From: Galeruca laticollis
Lineage: Eukaryota > Arthropoda > Insecta > Coleoptera > Chrysomelidae
Assembly (NCBI GenBank): GCA_963921935.1
Contig: OY998180.1
Coordinates: 46,988,231-47,052,230 of the forward strand
Direction of reading: 5' to 3'
Length of the DNA: 64,000 nt
This document shows positions 54,201 through 64,000 of this stretch, one piece after another; positions within the stretch are counted from its first letter, which is position 1; every line of letters begins with the position of its first letter. Below the pieces are notes generated by a model, which did no database searches, was not told where the DNA came from, and saw nothing but the letters and a program-made list of their open reading frames with translations. A program made the position numbers and the translations under genes.

Positions 54201-55020
54201 TCAATCATAAATAAGTTATTCAAATATATATTAAACAAAACTGGGCCCAGAACCGTACCTTGTGGAACACCACACTGAACTGTCTGTTCTTTACTGCATT
54301 CATTGCCCACTCTTACTTTCTGAGATCTGTTTGTCAGATAACTTTTGAAAAAAGCATGTGCTGTACCTCTAACTCCAATGTCCTCTAGTGTTTCCAAAAG
54401 AAGGCAGTGGTCCACGGTGTCGAAGGCCTTTACTAAGTCCAGGAAGACCGCAATTGTAGGTAAACCCTCATCAATATTTTTATATTCCTTTTGGCCTTTT
54501 ATGTCTTTTGTTTGGCCAATGTGCTGGCTGGCACTATCCAAGATGATTTCATTGAAGTTCAATACACATTTCTGGATATCGTTGGTAATATCGCAGCTAT
54601 CCATATTTAGTTCCATCTGATTTCTGAAGGATGTCCAATCTGCAGATTTAATTCTCCTTTTAGGCGAGTATTTTGGTGAAAATTTTCCTGGAGAGGTACG
54701 ATTCTCGATAATAATTGAAAAGTGATCACTTCCATAGAAGTATGAGAGAGCCTCCCATGATAGATTGGCCGATAGTGCTGGGCCACAGAACCTTAAATCG
54801 ATAGCAGAAGTTTCTCCGGTAGATATGTTAAACCTAGTATGGCTTCCATCGTTCAGAAAATTCAGTGGAATGTCGGCAATGAGTTTATCTAGTATGTGTC
54901 CTCTCAGGTTTGTCGATTTACTGCCCCAGATTATGTTATGTGCGTTAAAATCTCCAATGATAATTCTTGGACTTGGTATCTGATTTAGTAAGTTTTCTAA
55001 GTTTTTGTATTCTATTGTGG
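51273..55020 (-). mobile_element. I-like LINE (endonuclease, linker, RT) with (ACTT)n tail
   Basis: Minus-strand order: endonuclease (55020-54650), linker to about 54505, an inserted CR1-like LINE (54505-53104), resumed linker with PWWNQECEKAI (about 53095), RT ORF 52465-51287, then AATAAATAAACATTACTTAC... ending in (ACTT)n. The RT ORF (392 codons) is open and includes FFDISKAFDT, NGTPQGSVISP and FADD (52014-52003). A frame change separates it from the upstream RT part. The element ends without RNase H and is inserted in the RNase H of another LINE at 51272. Its 5' end is lost at a (TA)n tract. Confidence 0.85.
53104..54505 (-). mobile_element. CR1-like LINE, 5'-truncated, nested
   Basis: It encodes RT from just before FLDLVKAFDTVDH, through GVPQGTVLGPVLFNIYLNNL and FADDTVL, to a stop at 53348. 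A 3' end with (AAT)n follows at 53104-53125. Its ORF is fused by chance to 37 residues of the host LINE (ORF 53348-54616). 5' truncation and a short microsatellite tail are normal for CR1-type insertions. The surrounding linker continues on both sides. Confidence 0.85.
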
Positions 55021-55024
55021 AATT

Positions 55025-55029
<5 letters not shown>

Positions 55030-55075
<46 letters not shown>
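55030..55075. repeat. (TA)n microsatellite at an inversion junction
   Basis: On its left is minus-strand endonuclease; on its right is plus-strand RT C-terminus of the same LINE family. The tract marks the turning point of the inverted duplication. Confidence 0.9.
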
Positions 55076-55077
<2 letters not shown>

Positions 55078-55520
55078 AAAGTCTTCTTGGTGAACCATCA
55101 TTAAGCTACAGATGCTCTATATTGAGTTTGAATTACGCGGCTGCTATATCCACTAATACTGAAAAACCAGTTTACAGTAACACATTCAACAACCGATATA
55201 GGGATCTTTTTGATAAAAAACCGCATCTATCTAAGCCATTGATTCGTAACTGTAGTTGTAAATTTTTTTCTTTCTTTCAAAATAAATAAACATTACTTAC
55301 TTACTTACTTACTTTAACTTAGTCTACACGGATGCTTCGAAATTGGAGGCTGGAGTGGGTGCTGCAATAGTGACTACAACTGAGTCTTACAGCATAAAAT
55401 TCTCCCCTCACACTAGCATATTTACGGCGGAACTCAATGCTATATTTCATGCCCTCACAGTAATTACCTCCTTTCCAAATCCCAAAACCCCAATTTTAAC
55501 TGATTCCTTAAGTAGCATTC

Positions 55521-55531
55521 ATTCCTTGAAA
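55521..55531. repeat. Jockey left target duplication ATTCCTTGAAA
   Basis: Identical to 58764-58774. The uninterrupted left arm near 51050 contains this sequence once, in inverse orientation. Confidence 0.9.
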
Positions 55532-55981
55532 AGGTCATACTGCAACAGACCATTTGCGTGTGTCAAATGTGGTGGAGCACATAATACGACAGCCTGCAAA
55601 AAAAGTAAAGATACCCCTGCTAGATGTGCTCTATGTGATGGTGCCCACCCAGCCAACTATAAGGGATGTGCATTCTACCATAGTCTATTTAAACCAAACA
55701 ATGACAACAATCGTATGAATATACAAAAAAATGCAAATAACACTACAACTAGACCTATTCTGCATACAACGAAACCAGTGCCCCAAAACCACTATCCTAT
55801 ACATCCACAGAATAGCTATGCCAACGTAGTAAGAAACGATAGTGAACAACAGACAAATTTTAATATTAATGACATAATGAACAAATTTCTTGAGGAATTT
55901 AAAAACATGTTTCAACAACTACTACAACAAAACAGCATGGTTCTAAACATGCTATCAACGCTTGTATCCAAAATTCAATAG
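55532..55981 (+). pseudogene. Jockey ORF1 C-terminal part
   Basis: It has two CCHC-type knuckles, CVKCGGAHNTTAC and CALCDGAHPANYKGC, then a polar Asn/Gln/His-rich stretch and a helical C-terminus (LEEFKNMFQQLLQQ). The frame is open upstream only because it runs into the interrupted RNase H (ORF 55343-55981 is that chimera). The ORF1 stop overlaps the ORF2 start, as expected for reinitiation. Confidence 0.8.
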
Positions 55982-58640
55982 TTTCATTAACGCAGAGTGG
56001 AATGCCAATGGGCTTCCACAACATAAAAACGAGGTAGAGTTATTTCTTCATCACAATGAAATAGACATTCTATTAATAAGTGAAAGCCACTTCACAAGTC
56101 GAACTCACTTCAGGATACCTCAATACACAACTTATTCATCAAACCACCCAGACAATACAGCCCATGCTGGATCGGCCATCTTGATAAAAAACACCATAAA
56201 ACATGTTGAACTACCAAAATACGCCCAAAATAGTTTACAAGCCACAGTTATAAAAGTTAGTATGAGGTCATATGAGCTAACAGTTGCAGCAGTCTACTGT
56301 CCTCCTCGTTACAACTTGAAGAAGGAAGACTACAGGAATTTCTTTGATACTCTAGGCCACAAATTCGTTGCGGGGGGAGACTTCAACAGCAAACATATCT
56401 TATTTGGATCTCGTATCACAACTACTAAAGGCAGAGAATTAGTAAACTTAATACACGAAAACAACTACCACCCCCTGGCAACTGGCACCCCTACTTATTG
56501 GCCAACAGATCCAAATAAGACACCTGACCTGCTGGACCTATTTATTACCAATGGTATTTGCCCTGCTTACATGGACGTCATGCCAAACTATGACCTCTCA
56601 TCAGACCACTCTCCGATTATAGCAACAATCAGTAGTTTCATAGTTTACAAAACGATAACACCAAGGTTACATAACAGTAGAACTAACTGGGAAAAATACC
56701 GAGCCAAACTAGAAGAGGATATCAGCCTCCAAGTAAGTCTCAAAACATCAGACGAAATAGATGGAACACTAACATCTTTAAACTATATGCTCCAAGAGGC
56801 CGCACAAAATGCCACCCCTGCAACTAATACAGGTAATAAAGTTCACTACATCCCAGCGGAAATTAAAAAGCTAGTAGCCCAAAAAAGGAAGGCAAAAGCA
56901 AAATGGCATCGTAGCCATGCCCCATCGGACAAGACCACACTGAATAGACTAAGTAACCAATTAAAATCTAAACTCAAAGAGGAACAAGAAAGATCATTTA
57001 CATATTATATAACGAATCTAAACCGGCAAGACAACTCAATATGGAAACCAATAAAAAATTCCAAAAAACCTAAAACCCAGGTACCCCCAATTAGAAACGA
57101 GCAGGGAACTAACCTACAGTGGGCCAGAAATGACGATGAAAAAACGGCGCTATTTGCTGAGCATCTAGCTCAAGTATTTACACCCTATAGTGACGCACCA
57201 GATATTGAAATTGAAAGCAACCTAATCAACATTCCAGAAAACATCCCACCAATTAAACCACTAACCAAAGATGAAGTCCAAAAAGAAATCCAATACTTAA
57301 ACAATCGAAAAGCCTCTGGACTCGACAAAATAACTCCTAGAATGATAAAGGAACTACCAGAGAAAGGAATCATACTTGTTACTCTTATCTTCAATGCCAT
57401 CTTACGCTTAAACTACTGGCCCAAGCTATTTAAAACAGCTGAAATAATCTTAATCCCAAAAGAGGGCAAAAATCCAAACGAAGTAACCTCATACAGGCCA
57501 ATAAGCTTGCTACCAATGGTATCAAAAATACTTGAAAGACTGCTGCTACAAAGAATCAATTCAGATCCGGAAACAGAAGAATGGATTCCTCACCACCAAT
57601 TTGGTTTTCGGAAAGAGCACTCCACGGTCCAGCAGGTTCATAGAATAGTTCATAACATAAATACAGCAATGGAAAACAAGCAGTATTGTACAGCTGCCTT
57701 CTTGGATATTAGTCAAGCCTTTGACAAGGTTTGGCACACAGGTCTGGTATTCAAAATAAAGAAATATCTTCCCATCAGCTACCTGAAATTATTGAGATCC
57801 TACCTAAGCGACAGAGAATTTCGAACGAGAATTAATGAAAGTCTTTCCAATAATTTTCCAATTAAATCCGGGGTACCGCAGGGCAGTGTTCTTGGACCGC
57901 TGTTGTATGTACTACATACAGCAGATCTACCAACCAACAATGAAACATTCACTGGAACTTTTGCAGACGATACCGCCGTCCTTGCAGCCCACGAAAACCC
58001 AGCTACAGCGTCTTCGATTCTTCAGGCACAACTAAATAACATTCAAACTTGGTTACATAAGTGGCGGATCAAAACGAATGAAACAAAGTCAGTCCAAGTG
58101 ACCTTCACGTTGAGAAAAGAACAGTGCCCTCCAGTGACACTTAATAACATCCAACTTACATAATCCCCTAGCACCAAATATCTAGGAGTGCACCTCGACT
58201 CAAAACTCAACTGGAAAGAACACATACTCAAGAAGCGGAAACAAATTGACCTAAGAATAAAAGACCTACACTGGCTAATAGGCAGAAAATCGAAATTGAG
58301 CCTAGAGAACAAAATCCTCGTGTACAAAGCTGTCATCAAACCAATCTGGACGTACGGTATACAACTCTGGGGATGTTCGAGCAAGTCGAACATAACCATA
58401 ATCCAAAGAAGCCAGTCTAAAATATTACGTATGATAACTGACGCACCCTGGTACGTGTCAAATCTAACACTCCACGAAGACCTAAGAATACCATTTATAC
58501 AGGATGTAATTACAGAACAAAGTAATAAGCACCACAAAAGACTAGAATCGCACAGCAACCCTCTACTCCATCCCCTAATAGAACCGCAAATTGACAGAAG
58601 ACTCAAAAGAAACTGGCCAGCCGATCTGAAAAATGATTAA
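55962..58640 (+). pseudogene. Jockey ORF2: endonuclease and RT, one stop codon
   Basis: ATG 55962 overlaps the end of ORF1. Endonuclease: EWNANGL, SESHF, AVYCPPR, GGDFNSKH, SSDHSPI. RT: SGLDKITPRMI, SYRPISLLP, LDISQAFDKVWH, SGVPQGSVLGPLLY, FADD (residues 667-670, 57960-57971). A TAA at 58161-58163 is the only break. The same frame continues with TKYLGVHLD and the C-terminal helices to 58640. One substitution could explain the defect, so the copy is young. Confidence 0.9.
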
Positions 58641-59479
58641 AGGGGTAGCCTCACTGGAGAAGACCTCACCACGCCAATAGGAACACACTGTTCCCGAGCC
58701 AACAAATTAGCCTATAGAACTGTTTGTTTTGATTGCTAAGAAAAGTGATATAATAAAAAAAAAATTCCTTGAAACATGCTTATCCCAAGAACCCAATATT
58801 ACAATCAATTAAATCACATCTTCATAAAATCCAGAACGACATGAAATCTGTCAATTTCATGTGGATTCCTACTCACATTGGCATCAGAGGCAACGAAGAA
58901 GCGGACCTATGTGCGCGTAACGCAATCGTAAACGTTAATGCCGAACTAATAACAAAGTGCGTGGTGAGTGACTTGAGAACACTTATTCGGGAAAAAGTTC
59001 ACAACCACTGGCAACATGACTGGCAACGATCGCAAGACAAACTTCGCGAATTTAAGTCAACAGTGACGTTGTGGAAGCATACAACCACAACACGCAGAGC
59101 ACAAGTGATTGTTACTAGACTTAGAATAGGGCATTGCAAATTTATGCATACTTAACTTTTCAACAAAGACAATGCTCCTATATGTGATCTATGTCAAGAA
59201 CATTTAACCGTGAAACATGTCCTGATTAATTGCACCAAGTTTGACACGAACTGGCTAAAATATAGACTACCTACAGATTTAAATATACTCTTAGGTGTAA
59301 ATTGCCCAGTTGAAAAATTTATGGGGTTCTTAAAGGACATTAATTTACTAAACAAAATTTAATATTGTATATTGTTATACACCGCTAATCACCTTGGGTG
59401 AAAGCGGATTAGTTTGAATAAAAAAAAATTATAATGGACAACCCACAGTTTTAACTCGTCCCAATCAAAATGTTTGCCT

Positions 59480-61748
59480 AGATATCGATGGTGCTTATGA
59501 TAGCGTCTGCTTACCCATTCTGAGAGAAAAAATTATTAATATCTTCCTAATACCGACTCGATTAACTGATGCAATCATTAACTTTTATTCTCATAGAAAA
59601 TTGTATATAAGAACTTATAATAATCACCTCATAGGACCTCGTTATAATAATTCAGGACTACCTCAGGTTTCAGTATTGAGTCCTCTGCTTTTTAATTTGT
59701 ATACAGCTGACTTTCATAGTATTTACGTTGAAAATATCACCCCTAAAATAATTCAGTATGCGGATGATTTTTGCTTATATTCAGAGGCCCAAAAATATGA
59801 TGATGGTGTATAGACGGTAGATAAAATATATGGATCGGCTTATAAATGGTTAATTAAAAATGGTTTTGAAGTATCTCCCACGAAATAATCAGTTTGCATT
59901 TTTTCTAGACATAAGATCCATAATATCGATATGATTCACTTGAATACACAAGCGTTTTCCTTTTGTAAATCAATAAAATACTTGGGAATGATAGTTGATA
60001 GGAAGTTAACCTGGAAACCCCATATCGAACATATATTGAATAGATGCAACAGAGGTATGAATTTTTTTAAATCCATTTCTAAAACCTGTTGGGAGCTGAT
60101 GTGTCGACTTCGCTACTTTATTATAGATCATACATTAGATCCATAATAGATTATCGATGTACACTTTATGGATCTGCAAGTAAACATCATTTACAAAAAA
60201 TTAACGTATTTCAAAACAAAGCCTTACGTATTTGTATGAGGTCTACTCCCATTGAACCACTTCACGTGGAAGCTTTAGAACATCCCTTAAAATGTAGAAG
60301 AAATTATCTTAACCCTAAATTCCTCCCGAAAATTATGTCTTCAAACGAATCTTTATATCACAATATATGTAAACTAAACGAATTTCATTTAACTAACAAC
60401 TACTGGATCCGCAAAAATTCACTGCCTCTCTGTGATGCTTTCCATGATGCTTTCCTTAACAACAACAATCTATGTGTAATTATATCAAAAAAAATATGAC
60501 TTTAGATGATTTTGAATACTTTTTTCACATGTTTAATGTTATTCAACCCAGATATCACGTAAATCCTGTGATAAGTCTTACAATTTTAAGCTCCATTTTA
60601 GAAAATCATTCTGATTCCACACAGTTATATACTGACGCTTCCAAAAGTTTATACGAAACTGGTTGTGCGTTCTATATTCCAGGTAATAATGTCGAAAAAT
60701 TGTTTAAGCTCCCCTCAGACTTCTCAGTTTTCAGTGCTGAAGCTGTGGGCATCTATGAATCGTTAAAATCTTTTTCTTCGTCCAGAAAAAGTTCTGCTAT
60801 TATATTAGCTGATTCTCTGTCTGTGTTAACAGCTATACAAAATTCTACTATACCTGCTTTATCAGATAATCTCTATATATTTTATATAAAAAAATGTTAT
60901 TTCAATTAAAAAAAGATGATAAACATGTACAGCTGATAATCAAAGCACATATAGGACTTAAACATAATGAACATGTAGATCGTTTAGCTAAAAATGCAGT
61001 AGAAAATGGCGTCTTATCTATCTACCCACTTACTGTACCAGACGTATTTGCTAATTCTAGGCAAAAACAAAGTTGTCTATGGAAAAAGTATTGGAACAAT
61101 TATTGTAAAATATCTAATACTCAATATTCATCAATTCAATAAGAAATTCCGAATTGTTGCTTCAATTTTTATTCTTGCACACGTAAATACATTACAACTA
61201 TTGTTAGACTACGCTTTGGACATGCATGTTATCCAGCACATTTATAAAGAATAAAAATTCTTGACACAGGTTTGTGTCAACACTGTCATATCAAAAGTGA
61301 TCTGGAATCATATTTTCTTTAACTGCATATATTCCCAAGTAACTCAAAACCTTATTAATGATTTAATAAGAATCGGGTTTTTCCCACCCTTCAATATCTG
61401 CCATTTTTTAGCTTTAAACAAAATGGAAGTCTATAACGTTCTGATGAAATTCATATATGAATCAAAGGTATGCTTGTGAATGTGTGAACCAGATTTGTTT
61501 ACCTCTGTTTATCCCAATTGTAGTAACTCCTACCTTTCCGTGGCCTAGTTTGGTTTGTTATAAATTATAATGTCTTGATGGGCCCCTAGACAAGAAGCGA
61601 GTGACCCTGTATATCCCTATTGTATTTTTAGGTAGGTGTTTCTGTCTTCTCTTAGAATTGGATAGGTAAGAGTGAGGTGAACATTTTTTTTATATATTAA
61701 TAGTTTGTCCCTGTTGTGACTGGCCGAAAAAGCCAATAAAAAAAACTT
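59480..61748 (+). mobile_element. I-like LINE: RT and RNase H, broken
   Basis: RT begins abruptly at LDIDGAYDSV (about 59482), then SGLPQVSVLSPLLFNLY, YADD (59758-59769), KYLGMIVDRKLTW and the thumb (60089-60499). RNase H follows with YTDASK (60627-60644), SAEAVGIYESL, LADSLSVL and KAHIGLKHNEHVDRLAKNA (60943-60999). A C-terminal CxxC-H-C region reads near 61150-61330. The 3' end has AATAAA and an A-run at about 61733-61748. Several stops and shifts disable it. Confidence 0.85.
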
Positions 61749-61815
61749 GATTCTGAAATCTTTGAATTATTTCTGGATTACTTTGTCCAGTACGTCCCCA
61801 TAGCTATATGCTTTA

Positions 61816-63119
61816 GAGGCCCTGCAGACTACAGACTTTTTATCTGCTGATAGTTTGATCGTTTTGGGCTTTAAGCACGCACACTGGCCCAACTAAACTG
61901 TCGTGTTGGTTGGGGGGTGCGCACACCAGACAATCAGTCGGCCGACTGCTCGAAAATAATTCAAACAAACTTCTTCCCTAATTTTTTTTTCAGATTCATA
62001 TCAGAGAAATATTTTTATTTTTTTTTCATAAAGCGTTGGTCTTTTTCAATTTCCTCTATTAAATTATCACTTAAAGTGGAGAAGAACTGGGCAGCGCCAT
62101 CATGAAAAATACCAACGACCGCACGTCTACACTGTACCAAGGCACAAAGCAAATGAATTAAATCGGCCGAGTGAGCTGACTAAACTATTGGCAGTGTGCG
62201 CGCGTGACTTCCACGCCATACTGATTAAGCAATTGGCCGACAGTTCAGTTTGAAGACAATCGTGATGCACATCAAACTTATTTATCGGCCGATACAATAT
62301 CGGTGCTGTCTGGGCGGGAAATAAGTGGACTGTAGTTTTTTTGATACCTAATAATGTATAGTTTGATATGTCAGCAATAAAAATGAAAGAAAAAACACTA
62401 TAAAAAAGAGTAAGCAGATAACACTTACCCTGATTGTGGTAATAGGTCTTCTTGTCGGTACCGACTGATGATGTAGATAGGACCACCACGTGAATTTGAA
62501 AGTCTGGGGCTATGCACTTAATTCCGAGAAAGTAAGAAGTTTTATAGTGATTGCGTACATCTATTGTCAACTACTAGCTAGCTACTACTACTACTTACGT
62601 AAAAAATCTAGTTGGCATGTGCCAAACTATACTAAACTTTGGTGCAATGCTAAATGCTTCCAAAAATTAATTAAACAATTTCTGTGGGGATTGAACATGT
62701 GCAATGTGCGAATTTTCATACATGTTCCTTCGTAACTCAATAAATGCAAGATTTTATAGTATAAATACAATATTTCAAATAAATGTATAGAAATATGAAA
62801 TATAAATAAAAAACATTGACAAAAATTACCAACTTGGGTAAATTTCACTAATAATATTGTGAATTCCAGTTTTCGTCCTAAGCTACAGATTTGTCAGACG
62901 GTTTCAACACTTCAAAATTTCTATTTTCGGTAAACAATATCACCGTTCGATTTATTTACTACAGTATCCTTTAAGTTCTATTAGGTTTTATTTTAACAAA
63001 AATGCGGTGTTGCCAAGAATTTTCCGAAATTTGAACAATTGGCACAAACACATGTTCATACTGATTAACAACCCGATTAAACTATCGGCCGATAAAAAGT
63101 CTATAGTGTGCGGGGGCTC
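61816..63119. mobile_element. Non-autonomous DNA element with TTA duplications
   Basis: 46-bp inverted ends, GAGGCCCTGCAGACTACAGA... (61816-61861) and its inverse (63074-63119), match at 39 of 46 positions. TTA flanks both sides (61813-61815, 63120-63122). A 3-bp TTA/TWA duplication is typical of PIF/Harbinger. No transposase is encoded. Motifs like TCGGCCGA recur inside (61938, 62161, 62286), suggesting nested or subterminal repeats. ORF 62127-62570 (minus) spans this repeat and is not supported as a gene. Confidence 0.8.
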
Positions 63120-63122
63120 TTA

Positions 63123-64000
63123 AGTCCATATAAATTTTAATATCAACTTATAAAGTATAAGCTTATAATATACAAGTGGAATGTATTTTTTTCCCAATCA
63201 GCCAATACCTCTGTTCCTCAGTTCGATTTCTCTTTTCTTCATAATGTAAACATTCCAGCGGAGTTTCACATCTAAATTGATGGTAGTTGGCTCTTTGAAT
63301 ACAAAATTAGATTGTTATTCAGTGTTAGTGGAATATGCTCTATTCATTTATTTATAAAATGTGAAGACTTACTTGTGTTAAGTTCAATTTAATTTTTTCT
63401 CAAGTCATGAACTCTATTGGCTGCTTATTGCAAATTATTAGCCTTGTTAGCCGCAGGTTCATTACTATTTGTTACCTCTAAAATTGCGTTATTATTATTA
63501 GCAATGGTATTATTTTTAAGTCTGGCAGATTACTTATATGTATAATGGGTAGAGGTCAGTTACTATAGAATTTCCCTGTAGTACAACAGCTTTAGTACCT
63601 CTAAAATTAGAATAAACTTCTTTGTTTGTATGATTAAAATATATCTAAATATTATTTTGGAAGGAAAAGATGATATGGTTCAATCTAAAAATGAAATTTA
63701 CTGTCTCGACCCTTGAGCCGGAGTTCCATAAATCCGTTTTACGATGGCACGATTCCGAAAAAAATATGTATTTCGTACGATAACTTTTTGCATGTCCTAT
63801 GCACACTACCAACGTAGACAAAAAGGACGGTATCATAACCTCAAAAACCAGATTTATTCTGTAATCTGTGATCAGTGAAATTTATTTTCTTATATATCAA
63901 TGCCTGTGACTCGGTGTTAATGCTTTCTTGTAATTCCTGACCATTAATTATTAGAAATAAAATGAAGTTTGGTTAAAAACCGTACGATATCGGACAAAAG
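63123..64000. other. No gene recognised
   Basis: AT-rich flank with no supported ORF, RNA gene or repeat end. Confidence 0.45.

Larger units (their letters stand above)
55532..58763 (+). mobile_element. Jockey-clade LINE, 5'-truncated, recent
   Basis: 3232 bp between 11-bp duplications, ending in an A-run. It has lost the 5' untranslated region and most of ORF1. It contains the ORF1 C-terminus (to 55981) and ORF2 with one nonsense codon. The insertion splits an RNase H domain of an older LINE and is absent from the duplicate arm, so it followed the duplication. Confidence 0.92.
55076..59480 (+). repeat. Right arm of the large inverted LINE duplication
   Basis: In order: RT C-terminus ending FFSFFQNK (55076-55290), (ACTT)n (55290-55315), RNase H part 1 (55316-55531), a Jockey insertion, RNase H part 2 and 3' end (58764-59425), A-run, and about 45 bases of the third LINE's endonuclease (59436-59480). 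The same junctions lie inverted at 51510-50355. Differences between arms are scattered substitutions and a 12-base duplication near 59010-59022 (CAACATGACTGG). Confidence 0.85.

Noticed and set aside
53348..54616. 422-codon RT ORF as one native protein
   Set aside because: The first 37 residues belong to an older I-like LINE interrupted by the CR1-like element; the frame continues by chance.
55343..55981. RNase H-zinc knuckle fusion protein
   Set aside because: The two parts belong to different LINEs; the join is the Jockey insertion point marked by an 11-bp duplication.
1..64000. CRISPR arrays, tRNA or rRNA genes, bacterial operons
   Set aside because: No regularly spaced repeats, cloverleaf sequences or rRNA-like blocks were noticed; the gene types are those of an animal genome.

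Overview
This is AT-rich animal DNA, almost certainly from an arthropod and most likely an insect. One dispersed host gene on the minus strand is embedded in dense, nested transposable elements. The evidence is a Ty3/Gypsy retrotransposon with an envelope gene, Penelope-like elements, several LINE clades (Jockey, I-like, CR1-like, R1/LOA-like), Tc1/mariner relics, a THAP-domain transposase and many long (TA)n tracts. No bacterial-style operons, RNA genes or CRISPR arrays are visible. The species cannot be named from sequence alone; a TE-rich beetle or similar insect is a guess.

Layout. 1-2443: no gene seen. 2444-17203: a 14.75-kb Ty3/Gypsy element with TTAT target-site duplications, 2.5-kb and 1.9-kb LTRs, gag, protease, reverse transcriptase/RNase H, integrase and an intact 656-codon envelope-like ORF. 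Gag and pol carry a stop and several frameshifts. The left LTR holds a 544-bp insert, rich in inverted repeats, that the right LTR lacks. 17204-45007: three minus-strand exons of a USP8/UBPY-like deubiquitinase (44441-45007, 23863-24036, 18866-19371). They are split by introns of about 20 kb and 4.5 kb filled with Tc1/mariner relics, a CR1-like LINE, Penelope-like elements, a 2.3-kb DNA transposon with 440-bp terminal inverted repeats, an R1/LOA-like LINE between inverted Penelope fragments, a 4-kb candidate element with a tyrosine-recombinase-like relic, and a THAP/DDE transposase.

45.5-61.7 kb: a LINE-on-LINE region. It holds two I-like ORF1/endonuclease relics, then a large inverted duplication whose arms (about 50.36-51.5 kb minus, 55.08-59.48 kb plus) carry the same junctions of three LINE families. 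The right arm was later hit by a Jockey element with an 11-bp target duplication. 61816-63119: a 1.3-kb non-autonomous DNA element with TTA duplications. 63123-64000: no gene seen.

The only likely host protein is the USP8-like enzyme. Its rhodanese tail, a STAM-SH3-type motif, the Cys box and the finger region lie in the expected order. The exons carrying the catalytic His box were not found; they lie beyond the window or were missed. Elsewhere the coding potential belongs to selfish elements, most of them broken. The most notable features are the envelope-bearing retroelement, its repeat-rich leader, the LTR insert, and the repeated use of (TA)n tracts as junctions between inverted or unrelated segments.
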